Assembly (NCBI GenBank): GCA_003555185.1
Contig: PWFZ01000061.1
Span: 1-7,122, forward strand
DNA: 7,122 nucleotides
Reading direction: 5' to 3'
From: Balneolaceae bacterium
Lineage (GTDB): Bacteria; Bacteroidota; Rhodothermia; Balneolales; Balneolaceae
Shown: positions 1 to 5,317 of the stretch, in pieces
How the letters are laid out: the number at the start of each line of letters is the position of its first letter
Position numbering within the stretch: the first letter of the stretch is position 1
The notes under the pieces: generated by a model
Seen by the model: only the letters and a program-made list of their open reading frames with translations
Databases searched by the model: none
What the model was told of the DNA's origin: nothing
Position numbers and translations under genes: made by a program

Positions 1-2096
1 CTGAACTTTTAGGAAAAGCAGACGCGTACTATAGCAACTTAACCTGGGATCAAAAAAGAGCCCGTCTTGCGTTTACAGAAGCTGAAATTGATACAGCAAA
101 AGATTATTGGTTGAGAGATGCAACGTTATACACCTGGCAGGGATTTGATTCCTCACCGGACGTTTTAATATCTCCTGAAGATGTTGAAGATGGCTATCGG
201 CTTAGGTCCAGAAATAATATAACCTGGACTTATGACGGAGACCGCCTGTTCTACGGTGTGAAAAGTGCAGAAATGGTTTCGCTGGATGAACGGGAAGCCA
301 GAAAAGATACACTGACCGCGGAAAATATGTACGACACGGAGCATATTCTTGAAGAGGTTAGAGGTAAGGTGTGGCATTGGGATGATCCGCAAATTAAAAC
401 ACATGAAAAGCAGACGTTCGACGGCCGAAAAAACAATTTATATGCGGCCGTTTATCATCTGAATGATGACAGAAATGTGCAATTGGCAACGCATGATATC
501 CCCAATGTGCGGGTGAGTCATAATACCGGAAAAGTAATCGGTTTGTCGGATATACCGTATCAGAAAACAGTTACATGGGGAGGGCGTTATAGTGATTTTT
601 ACCTGATTGATCTGGAGTCCGGTTTGGAGTCACAGTTTTTGAAGCGGCAAGGTTTTGGAGCCTCTTTGTCCCCAAACGGCAAATTTACAGCCTGGTTCGA
701 TGGGAAGGATTGGAACATTATGAATACGGAAACCGGCCTTAAACGGAATTTAACCCACACACTTGATGTACAATTTTCTAATGAAGAAAATGACCGCCCT
801 CAGCCATCAGGCAGCTATGGTATTGCCGGGTGGACGGATGATGATGTTTCAATCATGATTTACGATAAATATGATATTTGGGAATTCAGTACAGAAAATG
901 AGCACTTCCATTCAATTACAGATGAAACAGGCCGACAGGAAAACAGGATTTTTAGAATCAGAGATTTAAAATCCGATCGTCACACCTTTAGTGATGATGA
1001 ACATTTGCTTCTGACGATGTTTCACGATTGGGATAAGAATTACGGATTTTATGAAGCAAACACGGGAAGTGAAGGTGTTAATCAAATTCTGGAGGGTGAA
1101 AAAAGATTTAACATTTTGGCAAAAGCGGAGGAGAGTGATCAGATCCTTTTCACTACAGAGAAATATGATGTATATCCCAATCTCTGGATAAGTAATGATC
1201 GTCAGTTTGGCAGCACCGGTCAGCTTACCTTTTTGTACGAAGACCTGAAGGATCGCTGGAATTGGGGGACGGCTGAATTAATAGACTGGTTGGATCTTGA
1301 TGGTAAAGAAACGCAAGGTATCGTATTCTATCCGGATGATTATGATTCAGAAAAAACGTATCCGGTATTTATTTACTACTACGAACGATTTTCTCAGCGA
1401 CTGTATGATTTTAATCATCCTGTAACAAATCACAGGCCAAATGTGGCTCAGTATGTTAGCGATGGTTATGTCGTTTTCATGCCTGATGTATGGTTTACCA
1501 TTCCTGAGCCGGGATATTCTGCCACAAAAAGTATTGTTCCGGGAGTTCATAAACTGGTGGAGATGGGAGTTGCAGATCCTGATGCCATTGGCCTGCACGG
1601 GCATTCATGGAGTGGTTATTTAACAGCACATGTGGTTACACAAACAGACATGTTTGCAGCTGCGGTAGCCGGCGCTCCTGTGAGTAACATGACCAGTGCT
1701 TACGGTGGTATTCGGTGGGGGACAGGTTTGGCCCGACAGTTTCAGTACGAAAAAACTCAGAGTCGTTTAGGGGTAAGCTTGTGGGAAAATCCCAATCCAT
1801 ATATCGAAAACTCCCCGCTCTTCTTTGCGGACAGAATTAACACGCCGATCATGATTCAGCACGGAGACGCTGATGAGGCTGTTCCGTGGTATCAATCCAT
1901 AGAACTATATCTGGCTTTAAGGAGAAATGGAAAAGAGTCTGTTTTTCTGCACTACTACGACGAACCGCATCACCTTCGTCAGTTTGCCAATCGCCTGGAT
2001 TATGCGATGAAAATGAAGGAGTATATGGATCACTATCTCCGTGGACATGAGGCTCCGGCATGGATTGATGAGGGCGTACCTTATTTGGGTGAGTGA
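1..2096 (+). CDS. S9 (prolyl oligopeptidase family) serine peptidase, 5'-truncated by window edge
   Basis: C-terminal ~697 residues of a large S9 peptidase; the frame is open back to base 3, so the true start lies upstream. Numbering from the TTG codon at 111, residues ~1-390 read as beta-propeller (repeated W/Y-rich strands) and ~395-661 as the alpha/beta-hydrolase domain. The likely triad is Ser499 (HGHSWSGY, codon at 1605), Asp588 (HGDADEAV, 1872) and His620 (DEPHHLRQ, 1968). Tyr424 in YYYERFS matches the oxyanion-hole Tyr of DPP4/POP. Known for the family: cleavage of short peptides, often after Pro or Ala, usually in the periplasm. The signal peptide is not visible. Oddity: the usual GxSxGG nucleophile elbow reads GHSWSG, with Ser in place of the first Gly of the pair. 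The tail (DHYLRGHEAPAWIDEG) is typical of bacterial S9 proteins of this size. Family is secure; substrate is unknown. Confidence 0.93.
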   Translation, partial: ELLGKADAYYSNLTWDQKRARLAFTEAEIDTAKDYWLRDATLYTWQGFDSSPDVLISPEDVEDGYRLRSRNNITWTYDGDRLFYGVKSAEMVSLDEREARKDTLTAENMYDTEHILEEVRGKVWHWDDPQIKTHEKQTFDGRKNNLYAAVYHLNDDRNVQLATHDIPNVRVSHNTGKVIGLSDIPYQKTVTWGGRYSDFYLIDLESGLESQFLKRQGFGASLSPNGKFTAWFDGKDWNIMNTETGLKRNLTHTLDVQFSNEENDRPQPSGSYGIAGWTDDDVSIMIYDKYDIWEFSTENEHFHSITDETGRQENRIFRIRDLKSDRHTFSDDEHLLLTMFHDWDKNYGFYEANTGSEGVNQILEGEKRFNILAKAEESDQILFTTEKYDVYPNLWISNDRQFGSTGQLTFLYEDLKDRWNWGTAELIDWLDLDGKETQGIVFYPDDYDSEKTYPVFIYYYERFSQRLYDFNHPVTNHRPNVAQYVSDGYVVFMPDVWFTIPEPGYSATKSIVPGVHKLVEMGVADPDAIGLHGHSWSGYLTAHVVTQTDMFAAAVAGAPVSNMTSAYGGIRWGTGLARQFQYEKTQSRLGVSLWENPNPYIENSPLFFADRINTPIMIQHGDADEAVPWYQSIELYLALRRNGKESVFLHYYDEPHHLRQFANRLDYAMKMKEYMDHYLRGHEAPAWIDEGVPYLGE

Positions 2097-2128
2097 AATA
2101 AATCATTTGGATTAAGCGAGGGATGAAT

Positions 2129-2144
2129 AGGCTGTTTAAAAAGG
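2129..2144 (+). repeat. Extra partial copy of the element's terminal repeat
   Basis: The sequence aggctgtttaaaaagg resembles aggctgtctaaaaagt at the left end of the 2205-2936 element, 76 bp downstream and in the same orientation (14 of 16 bases match). It could be the remnant end of an earlier insertion or a duplicated terminus. Confidence 0.4.
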
Positions 2145-2311
2145 TCTATCCCCTCAAAATCAGCTTAAATAATTTAGGATTTTTCACTCTGTCTCAAACT
2201 ATGTGAGGCTGTCTAAAAAGTGTGGGTAAAAAATAATTTATAGACTTTAGGTCTTATACTGAAATAGGTTGACACAATTTTAAGAGTCAACTAATGAAAA
2301 ATATAAAACTA

Positions 2312-2357
2312 AACCCGTATGGGTTGCAATATTAGTAGCCGCGAAGTATGCCTTCGC
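2312..2357 (+). repeat. Two small hairpins near the left end of the element
   Basis: aaccc (2312-2316) pairs with gggtt (2321-2325) across a 4-nt loop, and gcgaag (2341-2346) pairs with cttcgc (2352-2357) across a 5-nt loop. Both stems are perfect but short. They add to the unusual hairpin density of this gene-free stretch. No function is assigned. Confidence 0.35.
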
Positions 2358-2592
2358 AAGATCAACGAATAGAGTTTTTCATTTTGGATGTAGATAATGA
2401 GGCTGAACACATCATCCATAGCAGTTAAACTGTATTAATCGAGGCACGAGATTTACACGGAATGCGGGGTAAAGTGTTGCCAAAAGTTATCCCCCGAGGC
2501 TAAGAATTTGTTGAGATTTGTGAGCAAATACGAGGGGTTTCCCTATGAATTCATCCGTGGAAGGGATTCGTTGATTTAGGTCTGTCTATTTA

Positions 2593-2648
2593 CCCATCGG
2601 AATTTGGCTCTATCCCTTGGTGAATGAATATACCGATGGGATAGAGCC
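2593..2648 (+). repeat. Interleaved stems in A-B-A'-B' order (pseudoknot or switch topology)
   Basis: Stem A is cccatcgg (2593-2600) with ccgatggg (2633-2640). Stem B is ggctctatccc (2606-2616) with gggatagagcc (2638-2648). Both are perfect, 8 and 11 bp. Their arms are interleaved and share the GGG at 2638-2640, so the full stems cannot both form. The RNA would either switch between two hairpins or fold as an H-type pseudoknot with one stem shortened. No known riboswitch or RNA family is recognised. Confidence 0.6.
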
Positions 2649-2662
2649 GTTTCGCTTTGTTA

Positions 2663-2692
2663 CCCCGGGTTTCATGTACATTTCACCCGGGG
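2663..2692 (+). repeat. 30-bp GC-rich near-palindrome
   Basis: Arms ccccgggt (2663-2670) and acccgggg (2685-2692) are perfect inverted copies. The 8-bp palindrome atgtacat (2674-2681) is centred on the same axis, so 12 of 15 base pairs match. Such symmetry fits a cruciform, a REP-like palindromic unit or a strong RNA hairpin. It starts 14 bp after the interleaved stems. Confidence 0.6.
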
Positions 2693-2726
2693 CTAATGAT
2701 ATTTGACCCCTCCGGGGTCGGATCTA
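2690..2726 (+). repeat. Hairpin-bearing direct repeat, copy 1
   Basis: Begins gggctaat and ends gtcggatcta. It contains a perfect stem, gacccc (2705-2710) with ggggtc (2714-2719), closed by a 3-nt loop. The copy at 2782-2821 starts with the same eight bases and ends almost identically, with a diverged middle. Immediately downstream is another small dyad, gatct (2721-2725) with agatc (2730-2734). Confidence 0.5.
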
Positions 2727-2781
2727 ATCAGATCAGAAAAGTTATAAGAATACCATATATCATTTAGTTAGTAGTTTCTAT

Positions 2782-2821
2782 GGGCTAATCATTTTTAACA
2801 CCCCGAGTAAGTCGGGATCTA
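2782..2821 (+). repeat. Hairpin-bearing direct repeat, copy 2 (diverged)
   Basis: Shares gggctaat at its start and gtcgggatcta at its end with the copy at 2690-2726. The central hairpin is retained in altered form: cccga (2802-2806) pairs with tcggg (2812-2816) over a 5-nt loop. Keeping a stem while the sequence changes hints that the structure is the conserved part, though two copies are too few to prove covariation. Confidence 0.45.
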
Positions 2822-2888
2822 CGACTTTCAGGGTTGGTGTATAAACATAAATCTGTCAACCTAAATCAGGAACAGACCAAAAGATGAG

Positions 2889-2910
2889 CGTCCCGAAGGA
2901 TTTCGGGACG
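2889..2910. repeat. Perfect 9-bp hairpin next to the element's right end; possible terminator
   Basis: cgtcccgaa (2889-2897) pairs with ttcgggacg (2902-2910) around the loop ggat. On the + strand a run of seven T (2920-2926) follows nine bases later, further away than in a standard intrinsic terminator. It could stop leftover + strand transcription before the convergent GH3 gene, or be a palindromic repeat unit carried by the element. Confidence 0.5.
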
Positions 2911-2988
2911 GGATGACACTTTTTTTGGACAGCCTCGGATCTGCCCCCAGTTCGAAGTCTACTCTTAATTGAGCTGAGGGAGGTTTTC

Positions 2989-4098
2989 TTAAATTAGCTC
3001 CAGCTCTTCCTTGGATTCCATAATTCGCTGATAGGACTCATCGATTCTCTCTTCGGTGATTACTCCGTCACGGATAAGCTGCTTGATGATATTCACCACA
3101 TCGGGGACAATATCCGGTTGGTAAACAGAATTGTTTGCGAAAACCAATATATCCACGCCGGCCAGGATCGCTTTTTCTATAGCAAATTCAAGTCCGTAAA
3201 AAGTCCGAATGGCATCCATCTGCATGTCATCAGAAAAGAGAACACCATTGTATTGCAGAGAGTCCCGTAAAATTCCTGTTTGAATATCTCTGGAAAGTGT
3301 AGCCGGAAGATCGGGGTCTAAATTTTCATTGAGCACATGTGCTGTCATCACACCAAATGAGAGAGGTTTTTCAATGAGCAGGCGATAGGGCTCAAGCTCA
3401 ATAGATTCCCATGTGTCGGTGACATCAGCCATTCCAACGTGAGAATCATTCCAGGCACTGCCATGACCCGGGAAATGTTTTATGACCGGTAACAGGTTTT
3501 GTTTTTGATGCTCCTCAATAACGATTTCTGCATGATCGGTTACGATTTCGGGATCAGCACTGTAACTTCTTTCAAGCTGTCCGATTACAGGATTTTCAGG
3601 ATTTGTGTTTAAATCTACAACGGGCGCAAAATTAACATTGAAACCGAGGTTTTGTAATAGTTCGCTTTGTTCAGCCGCATATGCCCGGGTTGAATCCACT
3701 CCCTGTTCACCTAAATACTGAGCAGATACTGTTCGGGGAAAATCCCGGTCGGTTTTTAAACGTGCAACACGGCCGCCTTCCTGATCAATTGCAATATAGA
3801 GGGGGACATCAGAGAGGGATTGTAACTGAGAGTTTAACCGCTGTACCTGATCATGAGAGTCAATATTGCGATCAGGAGTACCGGTAGGGACGTCATAATC
3901 AAATAAAATGACTCCACCTGTGTGGTACTCTTCTATATCCCGGACTACATGAGACGTATCGGAAACTTCAAACCCCTGAAAACCGACCATTAACATCTGT
4001 CCGATTTTCTGATCGATCGAAATATCAGAATTTGTTTCAGAAGTGTTACATCCATTTGTAACAAAAAATATCAGGAGCAAAATGGAGAAGAATTTCAT
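2989..4098 (-). CDS. GH3 beta-N-acetylhexosaminidase (NagZ-like), predicted lipoprotein
   Basis: 369 residues with a complete GH3 N-terminal catalytic domain (~28-365) and no C-terminal GH3 domain, the usual length for NagZ-type enzymes with a signal sequence. Motifs in order: DQEGGRVARL (105-114), NFAPVVDLN (156-164), ERSYSADPE (176-184), KHFPGHG (207-213) with Asp218-Ser219-His220, and SDDMQMDA (289-296). By analogy with NagZ, Asp290 is the nucleophile and His220 in the mobile loop is the acid/base. Known role: release of terminal GlcNAc from muropeptides in peptidoglycan turnover. The N-terminus MKFFSILLLIFFVTNGC is a hydrophobic signal ending in a loose lipobox with Cys17 (Asn at -2 is atypical), so the enzyme is probably envelope-anchored, unlike cytoplasmic E. 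coli NagZ. The ATG start fits the signal peptide; no strong Shine-Dalgarno precedes it. Divergent from the 4403 gene. Confidence 0.93.
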   Translation of the reverse strand: MKFFSILLLIFFVTNGCNTSETNSDISIDQKIGQMLMVGFQGFEVSDTSHVVRDIEEYHTGGVILFDYDVPTGTPDRNIDSHDQVQRLNSQLQSLSDVPLYIAIDQEGGRVARLKTDRDFPRTVSAQYLGEQGVDSTRAYAAEQSELLQNLGFNVNFAPVVDLNTNPENPVIGQLERSYSADPEIVTDHAEIVIEEHQKQNLLPVIKHFPGHGSAWNDSHVGMADVTDTWESIELEPYRLLIEKPLSFGVMTAHVLNENLDPDLPATLSRDIQTGILRDSLQYNGVLFSDDMQMDAIRTFYGLEFAIEKAILAGVDILVFANNSVYQPDIVPDVVNIIKQLIRDGVITEERIDESYQRIMESKEELELI

Positions 4099-4115
4099 GT
4101 AAATAGGTGTTTAAA

Positions 4116-4148
4116 TTAGTTTAAATGTCGTATGACGGACTAAACTAA
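4116..4148. promoter_or_regulatory. Inverted repeat, candidate operator upstream of the GH3 gene
   Basis: ttagttta (4116-4123) is exactly inverted as taaactaa (4141-4148), with a 17-nt centre that itself contains gtc/gac (4127-4136). It lies 18-50 bp upstream of the GH3 start codon, in its presumed leader or promoter. It overlaps the next dyad by four bases. This could be a regulator site or a leader hairpin; low sequence complexity weakens the case. Confidence 0.35.
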
Positions 4149-4159
4149 ACAATGTTTAG
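4145..4159. promoter_or_regulatory. 15-bp dyad ctaaac-aat-gtttag, candidate operator
   Basis: Perfect 6-bp arms around a 3-bp centre, 47-61 bp upstream of the GH3 start, a size and symmetry typical of dimeric regulator sites. It shares the taaac core with the neighbouring inverted repeat, so three or four related half-sites are packed into 44 bp. No regulator gene is in the window. Confidence 0.4.
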
Positions 4160-4301
4160 GTGTATATCTCTAAAAAAAACCGACTTTTCTTGACGTTTTT
4201 ATCACTCATTATACTCGATTAACAATTATTAGCATTTTCTAATGAAACGAATGGGGTGTGAGATACTCTTTACATATGAGGTAAGTACAATAAATATAAA
4301 A

Positions 4302-4346
4302 GCCTGAAGTAAATATATTGTCCGAGAGCACTTTTTACGGTCAGGC
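4302..4346 (+). promoter_or_regulatory. Leader hairpin upstream of the TPR membrane-protein gene
   Basis: gcctga (4302-4307) pairs with tcaggc (4341-4346), and after a small internal bulge gtaaa (4309-4313) pairs with tttac (4334-4338). This gives 11 bp around a 20-nt loop. It ends 56 bp before the start codon, so it would sit in the 5' leader if transcription begins upstream. No T-run follows, so it is not an obvious terminator. Its role is unknown. Confidence 0.4.
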
Positions 4347-4388
4347 ACTATCAAAAACAAAGGAATACTACAAAAACGCTTAGAAACT

Positions 4389-4394
4389 AGAAGG
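4389..4394 (+). promoter_or_regulatory. Ribosome binding site for the 4403 gene
   Basis: agaagg lies eight bases before ATG 4403 and supports that start. The other genes here show no such clear site. Confidence 0.5.
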
Positions 4395-4402
4395 CAAACT
4401 GT

Positions 4403-5140
4403 ATGATTGAGAGCACCATTAGAGAAGATATCGAACAAAAGATTGATGATTATATTCAAGAGGAACTATCTGCTACAGAGATTGACGAATTATGGGCTGA
4501 ACTCATTGAGGATGACTATTATCTGGATTATTTAAAAAGTGCAGCTGCATTAAAGAAAATTGTTAATGAAAACGGTCAGAAAAAAACCGGTATTTTGCAG
4601 TTTTCATCGTCACAAAAATGGATATCCGCTGCTGCAGCAATATTGCTGGTAGCAGGTTCATTTGTGGTATTTAATTTATCTGTTCAGCCATCAGAGTCAT
4701 TACAGCCGTTAGCGTCTATTGAACTCGATTATTACCGCTCAGCAGATGGGGCTGCAACGGAGTTTGAGGAACAAAATAATATCCGAATGGCAATCACGGT
4801 AGCTAATCAGGGAAATATTGAGGAGGCTCTGGAGATGCTGGACAACCAGATTGATATAGCTTCAACAGGTATCGAAAGAGCTGAGTTGAGTATCACTGCA
4901 GGATCAATTTTATATAACAGTGGCAGATATCCTGAGGCTATGGATCGTTTTGAAAATGCAATTGCCGCGGAAGTAGAAGATGCTGTTGTCGAGGAAAAAG
5001 CCTATTGGTACCTTGGAAATACCTACTTTCAGCTTAATAGAATTGAGGAAGCTAAAGAGGCATTTACAAATGCGTATGATTTGAATGGTGCTTACAGCCG
5101 TGTAGCTCAAAGCTATTTAAAAGCTCTTTCTACTATTTAA
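4403..5140 (+). CDS. Single-pass membrane protein: anti-sigma-like N-terminus plus TPR repeats
   Basis: 245 residues. Residues 1-60 form an acidic helical segment (DDYIQEELSATEIDELWAEL) like the cytoplasmic N-termini of anti-sigma or sigma-regulatory proteins, but without the HxxxCxxC zinc motif. Residues ~74-92 (WISAAAAILLVAGSFVVF) are one transmembrane helix. The C-terminal part has about three TPR-like units: ~127-150, ~161-188 (SGRYPEAMDRFENAIA) and ~198-229 (EKAYWYLGNTYFQLNRIEEAKEAF). The likely topology is N-terminus in the cytoplasm and TPRs in the periplasm. In Bacteroidota-type genomes such proteins often accompany ECF sigma factors and CHAT/TPR proteins. Here no sigma factor is in the window, and the CHAT gene converges from the right. 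A sensor or scaffold role is inference; the domains are seen. The start is supported by agaagg eight bases upstream. Confidence 0.8.
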   Translation: MIESTIREDIEQKIDDYIQEELSATEIDELWAELIEDDYYLDYLKSAAALKKIVNENGQKKTGILQFSSSQKWISAAAAILLVAGSFVVFNLSVQPSESLQPLASIELDYYRSADGAATEFEEQNNIRMAITVANQGNIEEALEMLDNQIDIASTGIERAELSITAGSILYNSGRYPEAMDRFENAIAAEVEDAVVEEKAYWYLGNTYFQLNRIEEAKEAFTNAYDLNGAYSRVAQSYLKALSTI

Positions 5141-5258
5141 ATCTACGTTCGTTTGTGCGGGCGTGGCGAATAGATCTCCACTTGCGCTTGCGAGGGTGCA
5201 TGTAAGGAGAGTAATAAATTCATAAAGTATGGATGGGGTTGTGGGTGGACACCCCTCA

Positions 5259-5286
5259 GATAAAGCCGGGAACATCCGGCTTTATC
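5259..5286. terminator. Perfect 11-bp hairpin, likely bidirectional terminator
   Basis: gataaagccgg (5259-5269) and ccggctttatc (5276-5286) pair fully around a 6-nt loop, between two convergent genes. No long T-run follows on either strand, though the stem ends in AT pairs, so termination may be imperfect or factor-assisted. Position is the main support. Confidence 0.55.
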
Positions 5287-5306
5287 ATCTCCCCTCGATG
5301 GGAGAT
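5287..5306. terminator. Second hairpin directly abutting the first
   Basis: atctccc (5287-5293) pairs with gggagat (5300-5306) over the loop ctcgat. It begins at the base after the first hairpin ends, giving a tandem stem pair just outside the CHAT stop codon. It probably reinforces transcription stop or protects 3' ends. Confidence 0.45.
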
Positions 5307-5317
5307 CTGTTTAAAAA

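Larger units (their letters stand above)
2265..2863. repeat. Nested inverted-repeat pair inside the element
   Basis: The 10-mer taggttgaca at 2265-2274 is exactly inverted as tgtcaaccta at 2854-2863. The left copy also forms a local dyad with gtcaac at 2286-2291 (gttgac, 12-nt gap, gtcaac). The pair encloses ~600 bp and lies wholly within the outer terminal repeats. It may mark the ends of a second, nested insertion. Ten bases is short, so chance pairing in a repeat-rich region is possible. Confidence 0.35.
2205..2936. mobile_element. Candidate transposase-less (MITE-like or degenerate) element with terminal inverted repeats
   Basis: The left end at 2205-2223 (gaggctgtctaaaaagtgt) is the inverted complement of the right end at 2916-2936. 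The outer nine bases gaggctgtc match exactly, then come a C/T difference, a slightly longer A-run on the right, and matching agtgt. The 732-bp interior has no long ORF, so it would need a transposase supplied in trans or be a decayed insertion sequence. No convincing target-site duplication flanks the ends (tatgt on the left, ggatc on the right), which fits an old insertion or a misplaced boundary. The right end overlaps a T-run after a strong hairpin. The inverted-repeat match is seen directly; mobility is inferred. Confidence 0.5.
2097..2988. other. Gene-free, repeat-rich intergenic region (~890 bp)
   Basis: Lies between the 3' ends of the S9 peptidase (+) and the GH3 lipoprotein gene (-), which converge on it. 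All frames are broken by frequent stops; the best is a short interrupted frame at 2348-2503. No tRNA or rRNA is recognisable. The stretch is dominated by inverted repeats, itemised separately, and most of it (2205-2936) is bounded by terminal inverted repeats. No clear intrinsic terminator follows either gene directly, so the hairpins inside may also stop transcription from both sides; that is inference. Confidence 0.7.
4099..4402. other. Divergent intergenic region (304 bp)
   Basis: AT-rich region between the starts of the GH3 gene (-) and the TPR membrane-protein gene (+), so it should hold promoters for both. No gene is seen. It contains overlapping dyads at 4116-4159 close to the GH3 start and a longer hairpin at 4302-4346 before the + strand gene. 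No promoter could be assigned with confidence, because the likely phylum uses non-E. coli promoter consensus sequences. Confidence 0.6.
5141..5317. other. Convergent intergenic spacer (177 bp)
   Basis: Separates the stop of the TPR membrane-protein gene from the stop of the CHAT gene. It contains a tandem cttgcg duplication near 5184-5195 and two abutting hairpins at 5259-5306. No credible gene is seen; a + strand frame from ATG 5229 merely runs antisense into the CHAT C-terminus. Confidence 0.55.

Noticed and set aside
111..113. TTG as start codon of the S9 peptidase
   Set aside because: The frame stays open and protein-like for 36 codons upstream to the window edge (YYSNLTWDQKRARLAF), so the gene starts outside the window.
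1347..2106. Minus-strand ORFs across the S9 catalytic domain
   Set aside because: They are antisense to a well-supported coding frame and show no recognisable domain.
2593..2821. CRISPR array from the clustered palindromes
   Set aside because: The repeats differ in sequence and length, have no regular spacers, and no cas gene is near.
2200..2941. Target-site duplication around the 2205-2936 element
   Set aside because: Flanking bases do not match for any sensible choice of terminus, so no duplication can be claimed.
4208..4213. TATAAT on the minus strand as a -10 box for the GH3 gene
   Set aside because: There is no matching -35 at 16-18 bp and it lies ~110 bp from the start; AT-rich sequence makes chance hits likely.
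4190..4215. Sigma-70-like promoter TTGACG-14 bp-TATACT before the 4403 gene
   Set aside because: The 14-bp spacer is too short, the site is nearly 190 bp from the start codon, and the probable phylum uses a different consensus.
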